A stretch of DNA of 64,000 nucleotides from NCBI RefSeq assembly GCF_900129785.1, contig NZ_FSRC01000001.1, positions 2,418,001 through 2,482,000 of the forward strand, read 5' to 3'. Positions 34,929 to 43,705 of this stretch are shown piece by piece. The position numbers and the translations under genes are program-made. This DNA is from Algoriphagus halophilus. Its GTDB lineage: Bacteria; Bacteroidota; Bacteroidia; Cytophagales; Cyclobacteriaceae. The first letter of the stretch is position 1. Each line of letters begins with the position of its first letter. Below the pieces are notes generated by a model that worked only from the letters and a program-made list of their open reading frames with translations, searched no databases and was not told where the DNA came from.

Positions 34929-35447
34929 TTAGATCCCTGCCTCTTTATCAAATAGTACCAAACCTGAAGAAGCTATCCGTTCTCCATGCAAGGTAAATAC
35001 CACTTTTCTATCAATCAGCTCCTCCACTCTTGTAGTCAGGTGGTTAATATATTCCGCATTTAAGCTCTCACCTGCTACCAACACTTCTATATTCCCCGAA
35101 TCTCTCCCTTCGGCAATATCTCCAACCAAAACCACTTGCTCCACTTCACCCATTCTTTCTAAAATCTGTTCCAACAGCTTATCCAATCCCAAGTATTTAC
35201 GAATGATCTCCTGAATATTGGAAAAGAATGGATGCTTCACATTTGCCTGGTATTCAATTTTATTTTTGTCGGTATGCCTTTCCAGTATCCCTGCCTGGGT
35301 CAGGTTATTTAATTCCTTTCTAATGGCATTGGTAGATTCCCCAAACTCCTCAGCTAACCCTCTCAAATGGCTATGAGTTTTGGAATTGACAAAAAACTTG
35401 ACCAAAAGTCTCAGTCTGGTCTTAGAAGTAATTAATGAATCAAGCAT
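34929..35447 (-). CDS. Winged-helix regulator with degenerate nucleotidyltransferase-like domain
   Basis: A 172-residue protein. Residues 8-70 form an ArsR/MarR-like winged helix (HLRGLAEEFGESTNAIRKEL as the helix-turn-helix, then GILERHTDKNKIEYQ as the wing). Residues 103-150 look like a nucleotidyltransferase fold: VVLVGDIAEGRDSGNIEVLV matches the GSxAxG...DxD pattern, but GS is GD and the two aspartates are N119 and E121, so catalysis is unlikely. It directly precedes operon II on the same strand, and its promoter carries the inverted repeat also found before operon I. I infer an autoregulated local regulator of both operons; the ligand is unknown. Confidence 0.8.
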   Translation of the reverse strand: MLDSLITSKTRLRLLVKFFVNSKTHSHLRGLAEEFGESTNAIRKELNNLTQAGILERHTDKNKIEYQANVKHPFFSNIQEIIRKYLGLDKLLEQILERMGEVEQVVLVGDIAEGRDSGNIEVLVAGESLNAEYINHLTTRVEELIDRKVVFTLHGERIASSGLVLFDKEAGI

Positions 35448-35464
35448 AAAAAATCACTTTTATA

Positions 35465-35485
35465 GTGAGTAACAAAGGTACTCAT
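35465..35485. promoter_or_regulatory. Predicted operator, copy 2 (TGAGTA-N7-TACTCA)
   Basis: A six-base perfect inverted repeat with a seven-base spacer, 18 bases upstream of the regulator start codon. It matches copy 1 at 19477-19497 in 17 of 21 positions and surrounds the -7 box in the same register. Placement on the regulator's own promoter suggests autoregulation. Confidence 0.65.
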
Positions 35486-35507
35486 TAGTATGAACTGAAA
35501 AAACAAA
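35473..35507 (-). promoter_or_regulatory. Predicted promoter of regulator and operon II (TTTG-N23-TACCTTTG)
   Basis: On the minus strand TACCTTTG (35480-35473) is an exact match to the Bacteroidota -7 consensus TAnnTTTG. An upstream TTTG (35507-35504) lies 23 bases away, at the long end of accepted spacing. The -7 box lies inside the operator. Confidence 0.55.
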
Positions 35508-35559
35508 ATGATTATTTTGAAACACTTGTTGAACTAAGAAACTTAAATGATTAGAAATT

Positions 35560-35931
35560 TTAACCTCTGTAAATATTATCCGGCTTCTTTTTGAGCATTC
35601 TTCTGAACAAACTGCCCGAATAGGCACTAAAGCCACCTAATAAAAAGCCAATCAAGCCTGTGATTGCGGAAAGGAATACTCCACTACTTGCCCCCATAAT
35701 CTCAGCCATTTGATCTGGAAGTGGGCTTCCGGTCATAAAACTTAGGTATACGGTTTGACCCACCCAGGCAAGTCCCATTCCCAGGCCTCCTGCTAAAAAG
35801 GAAACAAATCCCTTCAAACCAAATACAGCCGATAGTATCCCTATCAAAATCATCACGATCCAGTATGGGAAAAATGGATTGACAAAAACCACAATCAAAG
35901 CACTTACTATAGTTAGTGATATAAACTTCAT
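35560..35931 (-). CDS. Small integral membrane protein, unknown function
   Basis: A 123-residue hydrophobic protein with about four predicted membrane segments: SLTIVSALIVVFVNPFFPYW, then VMILIGILSAVFGLKGFVSF, a glycine-rich third segment, and a fourth around GVFLSAITGLIGFLLGG. A short basic tail follows (RRMLKKKPDN). No family is recognised. It begins five bases after the stop of the penicillin-acylase-like gene, so the two are probably cotranscribed. Confidence 0.7.
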   Translation of the reverse strand: MKFISLTIVSALIVVFVNPFFPYWIVMILIGILSAVFGLKGFVSFLAGGLGMGLAWVGQTVYLSFMTGSPLPDQMAEIMGASSGVFLSAITGLIGFLLGGFSAYSGSLFRRMLKKKPDNIYRG

Positions 35932-35935
35932 GACG

Positions 35936-38350
35936 TTACTTTAAAGTAGTTTGAAACAGGACCCCCTCTAAATTTTCCGGGTCTCTCAAATCGAAATTCA
36001 AATAGCCTCCTTCTGCCCAAATAGGCAACAAATCAGCATAATATTTACTCCCAGGGTTACCCGACTGACCTCCAGGATATACCCCAGAGGCATTTGGAAC
36101 ATCCCCCAGCTCTACGACCATTCTCCAACTAGCCCCATGCCTACCGCTGGTGGCATTAACTATTCCAGATCCTCCTCCAGTAAAAACATGTGATTTTGAA
36201 AATGAAGTAAACTGTGGAACCAGATGCTGGATGGTGGTATTCTTAAAATTAGCCCAGCCATAATCTCCCTCTTTTGAAATATATTCATTCAATTCTTCCA
36301 CCATCCGTTCAAATGATGTCCTGACAAGTGTGGTAGCAGTTTCTTTTTCTGAGGTGCCCTTCTTATCAAAAATCTCTCCCTCCGGTTCTTCAATCAATAG
36401 CTGTATGGTGCGATAACTAGTGGGCTTGACGACTGGCACGCCAAACTCATCCCATCTCTCCCAAATTAGGTCATATAACTTATTCCACCAGACATAATAA
36501 ACGGTAGGGGCTTTTTGGTTGGGATCAGCATAATAATCCCATTCTTGAAGCTGCTTTAGAAAGGTCTGTGCGTTTTTCCCTTCCGGAACCTGATCCCCCA
36601 GGAGCTTCAACATGGTAGGAAGAATTTCTGAAGCCTGCTGGTAATAATCGTCAAACTGTAATTCTTTCATGTCCTCTACCGTAATTTGATCCATGGCTCG
36701 AAGTCTTCCATTAATTCGGTGATTTCTGTAATGCTCATAGGTATGGTCAAAAACATAATAAGGGTAATCCGAACTTACGGGTCGTTGGTTTGCAGAGGAA
36801 ACAAAACCTCTTTCAGGATTTAAGGTACTTGGGTTTTGATCGTTTGGAATAAACTGTTGCCATTCCATTCGAGGGTCGGAACCATCCATCAAAAACTTTC
36901 CTTGTTCAGGCCATTTAAGGGCAAATTTCCCTTGTATTCTCATGGCAATATCTCCCGAATTAGAGGCAAAAACGAAGTTTTGGGCAGGGGCTGTGAAATG
37001 ATCCAAGGCCTGATTATAATCTGCATGGCTTTTAGCCTTATTGAGCGATAAAAAAGTCTTCTGTTCATTTGAGCCCATATGAACTGTCCACTTCAAGGCA
37101 AAATTGACATCCTGCCTTTCACCACGGAAATTTCTATCATATACGATGGGGCCATAGTGGGTATAGACTACGGTATCCAAAAAATCCTCTTTTCCTTTGA
37201 CCTTGATTTCTTCTATCCGAAATGTGGTTTCCCTCCACTCTTCTCCATATTTATATGCATTTCGGCTTCCATCCCTAAAAGTAATTTGATACCAATCACG
37301 AGCATCTTTGGTCGCATTGGTGACTCCCCAGGCAACATCTTCATTAAAACCGGAAATGATGCCTAAGGCCCCGGGAAGAGAAGCTCCTTTTACAGAAAAT
37401 TCAGGGGTAGTCAATTGCAATGCATACCACAATGAGGGCAGGTTTAGACTAAGGTGTGGATCGTTTGCTAAAATTGGTTTCCCATTTTTCGTTTTGGCAC
37501 CAGATACTGCCCAATTGTTCGAACCAATTCCTTCTACGGGTTGAGGTAAAGGATCCAGCATCAAGGAATCGATTGGATAAGCCAGCCCGTCAGGCTTTTC
37601 AATGGGTATGGGTTCAAAATCCCAAATCTTTTCTTTTTCGATCACAGGATCAGGTTCTTCCGGAAAATCAGGATAAAGTTTTGCCAACATCTCGGCCCCT
37701 AAAATTTTACGAAGGTTGGTATATTCTAAATCCCGATCACCCACCAACATATCAGACATGTATTTTAAGAGCAACAAGGTTTTATAAGGAGTCCATTCCT
37801 CAGGTCTATAATTCAAAATCTTGTATTCCACAGGAAGTTCCCCTGGACTTAAATCATGAATGTATTGATTCACTCCTTTGGCGTAAGATTCAATGTATTC
37901 TAAGGTTTCTTGGTCATTTGCTTTCAAATATTCCAAGCCTAGCTCTGCTCCATAACCAAGTCCTTTTCTTCTGGTCATTCGATCTAGGTCTAATGCGATA
38001 TCCCCAACTATCTCAGATAGCCTTCCAGCGGCAGCTCTGGTCTGAAATTCCATTTGCCAAAGTCGATGCTTGGCAGTAATGTATCCCTGAGCCTGATATA
38101 AATCCTTGGAGTTCTGAGCAAAAATATGAGGGATCAGGTGTTGATCATAAATTACCTGAACAGGCGCACCTAACCCTGGAAGTGAAATTTCAGATGCTGC
38201 TTTTTCATCCTCACTGATCATATTTTGCCAAAATCCATGATGCGGGTCCAGCAGTGGTGCAATCGGGGGAATTGGTCCAATAGGTCTTGAAATATAGATA
38301 GCCAAAGCGATGGTGATCCCGAGAACAAAAAGGAAGGAAAAATATTTCAT
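35936..38350 (-). CDS. Penicillin acylase family protein (Ntn hydrolase)
   Basis: An 804-residue exported or membrane-anchored proenzyme. A hydrophobic N-terminus (about 3-20) precedes the alpha part. Autoprocessing is expected at Gly276-Ser277 (GIGSNNWAVSG), which frees Ser277 as the N-terminal nucleophile. The following ILANDPHLSLNLPSLWY and the later Asn-rich region fit the family. Members hydrolyse amide bonds of beta-lactams, acyl-homoserine lactones or other N-acyl compounds in the periplasm. The real substrate is unknown. It is followed closely by a small membrane protein gene. Confidence 0.9.
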   Translation of the reverse strand: MKYFSFLFVLGITIALAIYISRPIGPIPPIAPLLDPHHGFWQNMISEDEKAASEISLPGLGAPVQVIYDQHLIPHIFAQNSKDLYQAQGYITAKHRLWQMEFQTRAAAGRLSEIVGDIALDLDRMTRRKGLGYGAELGLEYLKANDQETLEYIESYAKGVNQYIHDLSPGELPVEYKILNYRPEEWTPYKTLLLLKYMSDMLVGDRDLEYTNLRKILGAEMLAKLYPDFPEEPDPVIEKEKIWDFEPIPIEKPDGLAYPIDSLMLDPLPQPVEGIGSNNWAVSGAKTKNGKPILANDPHLSLNLPSLWYALQLTTPEFSVKGASLPGALGIISGFNEDVAWGVTNATKDARDWYQITFRDGSRNAYKYGEEWRETTFRIEEIKVKGKEDFLDTVVYTHYGPIVYDRNFRGERQDVNFALKWTVHMGSNEQKTFLSLNKAKSHADYNQALDHFTAPAQNFVFASNSGDIAMRIQGKFALKWPEQGKFLMDGSDPRMEWQQFIPNDQNPSTLNPERGFVSSANQRPVSSDYPYYVFDHTYEHYRNHRINGRLRAMDQITVEDMKELQFDDYYQQASEILPTMLKLLGDQVPEGKNAQTFLKQLQEWDYYADPNQKAPTVYYVWWNKLYDLIWERWDEFGVPVVKPTSYRTIQLLIEEPEGEIFDKKGTSEKETATTLVRTSFERMVEELNEYISKEGDYGWANFKNTTIQHLVPQFTSFSKSHVFTGGGSGIVNATSGRHGASWRMVVELGDVPNASGVYPGGQSGNPGSKYYADLLPIWAEGGYLNFDLRDPENLEGVLFQTTLK

Positions 38351-38484
38351 GTGTTTTAAAACAAGGAACCTGAATAAGACGAGGGGGGAATCAAATTACA
38401 TGATATACCAAAGAGGTTACATCGAGCGAATTTAACCCATTCTTTTTTAATCTCTATACTTGAAATCGAGTTTTGACATCCATC

Positions 38485-38517
38485 AAAAAAAAGCCCTCAA
38501 TGATGAATTGAGGGCTT
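38485..38517 (-). terminator. Intrinsic terminator of the DUF2911 gene
   Basis: An 11-base-pair stem (AAGCCCTCAAT at 38491-38501 with ATTGAGGGCTT at 38507-38517) with a five-base loop. On the minus strand it ends in a run of eight T residues. It lies about 80 bases past the stop at 38595, after the tandem repeat. Confidence 0.8.
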
Positions 38518-38518
38518 A

Positions 38519-38590
38519 GGATCTAGATATTATTTTTTGGACCTAGTCATTATTTTTTGGACCTAGTCATTATTTCTTGGATCTAGTTAT
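38519..38590. repeat. 20-base tandem repeat in the 3' untranslated region of the DUF2911 gene
   Basis: Units TATTTTTTGGACCTAGTCAT at 38531-38550 and 38551-38570 are identical. A third copy (38571-38590) has three changes, and a partial copy precedes at 38519-38530. On the minus strand each full unit reads as ATG (or ATA) plus codons for TRSKK and a TAA; differences between copies are mostly synonymous. Confidence 0.85.
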
Positions 38591-38594
38591 TTTT

Positions 38595-39167
38595 TTATTG
38601 AATGGTTATTGGAAGCTTTAATTTTTCCCAACGGATCACTAATCCCGGATTTTCTAAATCAATAGATAAACGCTCTTGAGAATTTTCTTCCCAAATGGGG
38701 TCAACTTCCACTCTTAAGACATCATTATCCTCATCATACTGAAAATGGCCATGTTCCAAATCCCACTCAGAATTAAAAATAATGGTCCAGGAAGTGTTTT
38801 CTTTCGGAATTGTAAAAAGTGAATATTTCCCTGCTTTCAACAACTCCCCTTCCACGGTCATATCCTCACTCAACTCTACATAGGTAGCCTCGTTGGCCCC
38901 AGTTCGCCAAACTACATTATAAGGAACCAAATCTCCCCATAAAACGCGTCCTTTGACGGCAGGGGAACCATAATGCACCTTAAATGCTTTTCCAGCTACC
39001 GTCCCATCTTTCACTTCAAGTGGACTGGGTCTATTCTCTACTTCCTCTGATTCAGGGTCCGAATCGGACAAAGCAGACTTTTCAATAGACTCAGAGGATT
39101 TCGGATCACATGAAGTAAATAGAAGGGTAGCAATAGCTGATACCCAAATTAAGTATTGTATTTTCAT
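38595..39167 (-). CDS. DUF2911 family lipoprotein
   Basis: A 190-residue lipoprotein. The signal peptide ends at a lipobox cysteine (LLFTSC, about residue 20), followed by an acidic Ser/Glu linker. The DUF2911 domain is recognisable by VHYGSPAVKGRVLWGDLVPY, VWRTGANEATYVELSEDM, GKYSLFTIPKENTSWTIIFN in outline, and the final LVIRWEKLKLPITI strand. These are small beta-sandwich proteins of Bacteroidota with no known function. It is monocistronic, with a terminator downstream. Confidence 0.87.
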   Translation of the reverse strand: MKIQYLIWVSAIATLLFTSCDPKSSESIEKSALSDSDPESEEVENRPSPLEVKDGTVAGKAFKVHYGSPAVKGRVLWGDLVPYNVVWRTGANEATYVELSEDMTVEGELLKAGKYSLFTIPKENTSWTIIFNSEWDLEHGHFQYDEDNDVLRVEVDPIWEENSQERLSIDLENPGLVIRWEKLKLPITIQ

Positions 39168-39326
39168 GATATAGAGATTTCTCTTTCAAATAAATAATTA
39201 ACTTCTTCCTTACAAAATTCCAGCCTATCTTAATTTAAACGACAATTTTCATACCTATGAGGGTCAAGCAACTAATTTTTTCAACAGTTGAACCAATTTA
39301 CCGTATTACAGACGAAAAAGGCCAAG

Positions 39327-39344
39327 AATTTGTTAAAACAAATT
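39327..39344. repeat. 18-base perfect palindrome upstream of the EEP-family gene
   Basis: AATTTGTT-AA-AACAAATT is an uninterrupted palindrome 65 bases before the ATG at 39410. It could be an operator site; no matching copy was noticed elsewhere in the window. Confidence 0.35.
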
Positions 39345-39409
39345 AAACCCTTCAGATATTCTGATTTTCAATTTTGACTCATTTAATTTGAAGTCCACTT
39401 CGCTTACCT

Positions 39410-40453
39410 ATGAAATACCTCTCAGGAATCATCTTTTGCCTTTCACTGACTTTATTTTTAAGTGTATATGTTTCCCCCGAATATTTTCCCTACGTAGGCT
39501 TACTACCTTTCTTTATTCCTATCATTTGGTTGGTCAACCTATTCTTATTTTTCATCTTTCTTTTATCATGGAAAAAATGGGCTTGGTTTCATCTTGCAGC
39601 CCTATTGATTGGCTACAAATTCGCCCTGATTACTCTTCAGCTCCATCCGAAAAATGAAGATTCCCAAGGACTTAAAGTGCTTTCCTATAATGCCCATAAA
39701 TTTGACTTTAAAAGGGATGCTGAAGGCAAAATAGATCAAAATGTTTTCACTTGGTTGAATGAACATCCAGCGGACATCAAGGTTTTTCAGGAATTTTACC
39801 AGGATTATACCTCTGCTTCCAGAAATGCAATAAAGCTGCTGGGCAAAGACAATGGTTTTTATTCCTTCTACCACCCGGTGGATGGAAACCCTGAAAAACG
39901 GTCCATTGGCTTGGCGATTTTCAGTAGATACCCGATCATCCATGAAGGAAAAGTCTTTGACAAAAATGGAACAAACGGGGCAATTTTTGCCGATGTTTTG
40001 GTGGATAGCGATACGATCAGGATATATAATGCACATTTGGAATCCATGAGAATCGATTCGGATGGTTTGGAAAATCTGGAAGGGGTAAAAGAAAACTACC
40101 GACAAACGCTGGGAAAACTTCATAGAGGTAGCCTGGAACGGAGCAAGCAACTAGCTGTATTGGTGGAACATTTAAAAAACAGCCCCCACCCGATTATCTT
40201 AATGGGTGATTTGAATGAAATCCCCTATTCCTATACGTATTTTAAACTTGGGGAGAATTTGGACAATGCATTTGAAAAAGCGGGCAGAGGCTTTGGGTTC
40301 ACTTATAATAAAGTTTTGTTCTTTTTACGAATAGATCACATCTTTTCCTCTCCTAATCTAAAAGCCATCGAGTTTAAAACACATCGGGAGGTGGATTATT
40401 CAGATCATTACCCAATATCCGCTACCTTCTCAACCGGAACCTCATCGGATTAA
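39410..40453 (+). CDS. Membrane-anchored endonuclease/exonuclease/phosphatase family protein
   Basis: A 347-residue protein with three predicted N-terminal membrane helices (residues 1-85) and a C-terminal EEP domain facing the periplasm or cytosol. The domain shows KVLSYNAHKFDF, KVFQEFYQDY, IYNAHLES, the metal/catalytic motif ILMGDLNEIPYSYTYF, IDHIFSS and DYSDHYPISATF, all in family order. Substrates of membrane-bound members may be phosphodiesters, such as nucleic acids or lipids; the particular one is not evident. Its 3' end overlaps the convergent MMPL gene by 12 bases. Confidence 0.88.
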   Translation: MKYLSGIIFCLSLTLFLSVYVSPEYFPYVGLLPFFIPIIWLVNLFLFFIFLLSWKKWAWFHLAALLIGYKFALITLQLHPKNEDSQGLKVLSYNAHKFDFKRDAEGKIDQNVFTWLNEHPADIKVFQEFYQDYTSASRNAIKLLGKDNGFYSFYHPVDGNPEKRSIGLAIFSRYPIIHEGKVFDKNGTNGAIFADVLVDSDTIRIYNAHLESMRIDSDGLENLEGVKENYRQTLGKLHRGSLERSKQLAVLVEHLKNSPHPIILMGDLNEIPYSYTYFKLGENLDNAFEKAGRGFGFTYNKVLFFLRIDHIFSSPNLKAIEFKTHREVDYSDHYPISATFSTGTSSD

Positions 40454-42703
40454 TTTCTTTGCTTTTTTCTCCCAAACTTTTTTCATGGGAAGCAATAATA
40501 CAGGAAGTAGAAGTAGGTCTGATAAAAGTGCAACAATCAAGGACGCTGCGATCAATAATCCGGTGAAATGAGTCACTCCAAAATCACTGGCTATTAATAA
40601 CCCAAATCCCATCACCAAAATTAAGGTGGTCAAAACGATGGCTCTTCCGGTTTCCATCACCGTTCTTTTCATCGCATATATCAAACTTTTACCTTTCCCC
40701 AATTCAAATCTTAACCTGGTCATGAAATGAATACTGTCATCCACGGCGATTCCAAAGGCCACTGTAAACAGAATTGCTGTGGTCAACTTAAATTCTATCC
40801 CAAGCAAAATCATCATTCCAAGCATCCAAATCAGTGGGATCACATTAGGTATCAATAGAATCAAAGATATTCTCCAGGACCTGAAAAGGATCCCCGCAAT
40901 CAGGCCTACCACTAAAAAAGCAACTCCTAGCCCTTTAGCCATTTGAATGGTTACAGATTGATGCCCATGATCTATCAGATAGGCAGTGCCTGTCCATTGA
41001 ATAGTCAATAATTGAGGGTCAATTTCATGACTTACAAATTCTTCAAACGCTTCTCGGATTTGGGTCATTTTATACGACCCAAAATCCGGAGACCTACCGC
41101 TGATTCGCCCCTCCTGATGATCATTGATTAATAGTTTGAAGTTTATTTCCTCCCCTGCCCTTTCAAGATACCTGCCCATTCTCTGAAATTGTCCAGGTGA
41201 AGGAAATACAAAAGCTTTTGCACTCCCTTGATTTTGTGCCTGATTGATGGTTTTCACCAACGTCAAAGGGGAAAGAAATTGATCGGTGCCTGTAAGCTCA
41301 GTTAGTTTGGATTCCACTTTTTCTAGTGCCTCTAATACCTGGTAATCCATCAGGGAGGAAGCCTCAGGGCCTGCTTTTAAATAGATTTCCAATGGATTGG
41401 ACCCTCCATATTGCTCATCAAAATAGTTGACATCTTGTTGTATGGGATGGTTTTCTGGCAGATTATCCAATAGATATCCGTTCACATGAATCTTTGATCC
41501 TCCCCAAAGGCTCAGGAGACTGACCAATAGGAAACCCATCAAAATCCATTTCCTCTTTTTAAGGACCTCAATAAACAATCCTCTCAAAAAATTGGGGGAA
41601 ATGAATTTTTCAGTTCCTTGATTTGGCTGGATTCTACTTAGATATAAAATACCGGGGGTCAACAAAATCAATGCTCCAAACACGACCAACACCCCTATTC
41701 CAGTACTGATCCCAAATGATTTTAATGCAGGAATGGTCGTGAAGTATAAGGAGATAAATCCTAATGAAGTGGTTAAAATAGTCAACCAGACTGGGATAAA
41801 AAGCTCTTTAAATACTCCCTGAATCGATTTTTCTACCTGGATGCCTTGACGGACTTTTTGGTTCAAATGTGAAATAAAATGGATTAAAGCACTTAGGCCT
41901 ACAATCAGAAAAATGGTAGGTTGCATCACGGACATCACATCTAGTGCCTTTCCGAAATAAAGCATCAGGGCAAAAGACCAAAGAGTCCCTACCAGCAAAA
42001 CCACACATGGAATCCATATGGACCAAAATGTCCTGAAAATAAAGAAAAGCATTCCAAGGATCAGTACGATGGAAGCCCCAAAAAACACCCCGAATTCTTT
42101 TTGCATCAAACGGATAAAATCCCCTTGAGCTTGAATTTTACCTGCAATGGCCTTGGGTTGGATGCCAGCTTGTTGAAAGACTCCTTTGATCTCGGAATAG
42201 AGCCTGTCCCCATTTTCCTTACTGATGTTTTGAGCATTCTTTACCCATAGCAAAAGGGATTTTCCATCCTTTGAAATCAATTGAGATCTATAAATCCCTA
42301 ATTCTGAAGAAGATTCCGACAATTGGCTTTCCGTTTCCCATTGCAATACTTTTTCTTTTCTTAGTCCAAATAGCCCTATGATGGGCTTTTCCAGGTTCAG
42401 AATCGATAGGACTGTGTCTACTCCTTCCAAGTCCTTGACCTTGCTTTGAATAGACCAGATGGATTCCAAAAATTGCTTTTCTAATAAATCTCCTTTGGGA
42501 TTTTCAAAGGCGATCAGCAAATAGTCATTGTCGTTTTCAAACTTCTTTTTATAGGCTTCATAAAACTCCAAGTCTTCATTGCTTTGAGGAAAAAATTGTT
42601 CAAAATCATAATTAAAGCTGATTTTAGGAGGAAAAATTAAAATCAAAACAGTAATTAAAATCCCAATAGCCAGTGATATATATGAAGTAGATTGATGGAA
42701 CAT
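40442..42703 (-). CDS. RND superfamily (MMPL/SSD) exporter
   Basis: A 753-residue membrane protein with the RND layout: one span near residues 9-27, a periplasmic loop, a block of five spans (about 205-355), a single span starting a second half, a second large loop, and a closing block of five spans (about 590-740). The GxxxD-type motif of proton-linked RND proteins is seen in FGIAVDDSIHFMTRLRFELG. Length and layout fit the bacterial MMPL/SSD exporters, which move lipids or hopanoids. It has no adjacent membrane fusion protein or outer-membrane channel, so it is unlike AcrB-type tripartite pumps. Its cargo is unknown. Confidence 0.87.
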   Translation of the reverse strand: MFHQSTSYISLAIGILITVLILIFPPKISFNYDFEQFFPQSNEDLEFYEAYKKKFENDNDYLLIAFENPKGDLLEKQFLESIWSIQSKVKDLEGVDTVLSILNLEKPIIGLFGLRKEKVLQWETESQLSESSSELGIYRSQLISKDGKSLLLWVKNAQNISKENGDRLYSEIKGVFQQAGIQPKAIAGKIQAQGDFIRLMQKEFGVFFGASIVLILGMLFFIFRTFWSIWIPCVVLLVGTLWSFALMLYFGKALDVMSVMQPTIFLIVGLSALIHFISHLNQKVRQGIQVEKSIQGVFKELFIPVWLTILTTSLGFISLYFTTIPALKSFGISTGIGVLVVFGALILLTPGILYLSRIQPNQGTEKFISPNFLRGLFIEVLKKRKWILMGFLLVSLLSLWGGSKIHVNGYLLDNLPENHPIQQDVNYFDEQYGGSNPLEIYLKAGPEASSLMDYQVLEALEKVESKLTELTGTDQFLSPLTLVKTINQAQNQGSAKAFVFPSPGQFQRMGRYLERAGEEINFKLLINDHQEGRISGRSPDFGSYKMTQIREAFEEFVSHEIDPQLLTIQWTGTAYLIDHGHQSVTIQMAKGLGVAFLVVGLIAGILFRSWRISLILLIPNVIPLIWMLGMMILLGIEFKLTTAILFTVAFGIAVDDSIHFMTRLRFELGKGKSLIYAMKRTVMETGRAIVLTTLILVMGFGLLIASDFGVTHFTGLLIAASLIVALLSDLLLLPVLLLPMKKVWEKKAKKLIR

Positions 42704-42834
42704 TTGAATAATTAAGTCTTTACCGCTAGACCTCTAGAACTTAATAATACAAGATAACTCTGATCTTTGTTAAAGATTGTTCCTTTTCTTGGCCGAACTA
42801 ACTAAATTGCGGGCAAAGAAATCTCCCAAAATCC

Positions 42835-43629
42835 ATGAAGCAATACCACGATTTAATGAGAAAAATCCTTGAAGAAGGAACTCAAAAAGGCGATAGAACC
42901 GGTACAGGAACCAGAAGTATATTTGGTCATCAAATGCGTTTTGATTTATCTGAAGGATTCCCTTTAGTCACTACCAAAAAACTACATTTGAGATCTATCA
43001 TTGTGGAATTGTTATGGTTTTTAAGAGGGGATTCGAACATCGGCTATTTGAAAGAAAATAAAGTCTCTATTTGGGATGAATGGGCTGATGAAAATGGGGA
43101 TTTAGGTCCTGTATATGGATATCAATGGAGACATTGGCCTGATGGAAAAGGGGGAGAAATTGACCAAATCAAAAATTTGATCCATCAGATCAAAACCAAG
43201 CCGGATAGTAGAAGGCATATTGTCAGTGCCTGGAATGTTGCCGATGTGGACCAAATGGCGCTACCACCTTGTCATACCATCTTCCAATTCTATGTAGCCG
43301 ATGGGAAACTCTCTTGCCAATTGTACCAAAGAAGTGCAGATGTGTTTTTGGGTGTTCCTTTCAATATTGCCTCTTATGCCTTATTTACTATGATGATCGC
43401 TCAGGTCTGCGACCTGAAGTTGGGAGATTTTGTCCATACGTTTGGTGATGCACATTTGTACTCCAATCATATTGAGCAAGCAGAATTACAATTAAGTAGA
43501 GAACTAAGACCACTTCCAACCATGAAAATCAATCCGGAAGTGAAAGACATTTTCTCTTTTAAATTAGAAGATTTTGAATTAGTGGGATATGATCCCCATC
43601 CACATATCAAAGCGGCCGTGGCCGTGTAG
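42835..43629 (+). CDS. thyA: Thymidylate synthase
   Basis: A 264-residue protein, the same length as Escherichia coli ThyA. The catalytic cysteine is C146 in [14 protein letters not shown], with folate/dUMP-binding arginine R21 ([10 protein letters not shown]), [10 protein letters not shown] and the closing [10 protein letters not shown]. It converts dUMP to dTMP with methylene-tetrahydrofolate. No dihydrofolate reductase gene is adjacent, which is otherwise common. A bidirectional terminator follows. Confidence 0.96.
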   Translation: MKQYHDLMRKILEEGTQKGDRTGTGTRSIFGHQMRFDLSEGFPLVTTKKLHLRSIIVELLWFLRGDSNIGYLKENKVSIWDEWADENGDLGPVYGYQWRHWPDGKGGEIDQIKNLIHQIKTKPDSRRHIVSAWNVADVDQMALPPCHTIFQFYVADGKLSCQLYQRSADVFLGVPFNIASYALFTMMIAQVCDLKLGDFVHTFGDAHLYSNHIEQAELQLSRELRPLPTMKINPEVKDIFSFKLEDFELVGYDPHPHIKAAVAV

Positions 43630-43663
43630 CATCCTGAGAATCCACATTTCTTTGATGCGCATT

Positions 43664-43702
43664 AAAAAAGCCCTTGGGAAGATTTTTTCCCAAGGGCTTT
43701 TT
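43664..43702. terminator. Bidirectional terminator between thyA and the 186-residue ORF
   Basis: An 11-base-pair stem (GCCCTTGGGAA at 43670-43680 with TTCCCAAGGGC at 43687-43697) flanked by an A-run on the left and a T-run on the right. It can end thyA (plus) and the convergent hypothetical gene (minus). Confidence 0.85.
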
Positions 43703-43705
43703 GCA

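Noticed and set aside
37456..38079. 207-codon plus-strand open frame inside the penicillin acylase gene
   Set aside because: It lies entirely antisense to a well-supported enzyme with intact catalytic motifs, and its translation has no recognisable domain.
38531..38590. CRISPR array
   Set aside because: Units are direct 20-base repeats with no spacers between them, only three copies, and no cas genes are near.
39602..40150. 182-codon minus-strand frame inside the EEP-family gene
   Set aside because: The plus-strand gene has all family motifs; the antisense frame looks like a shadow without its own motif.
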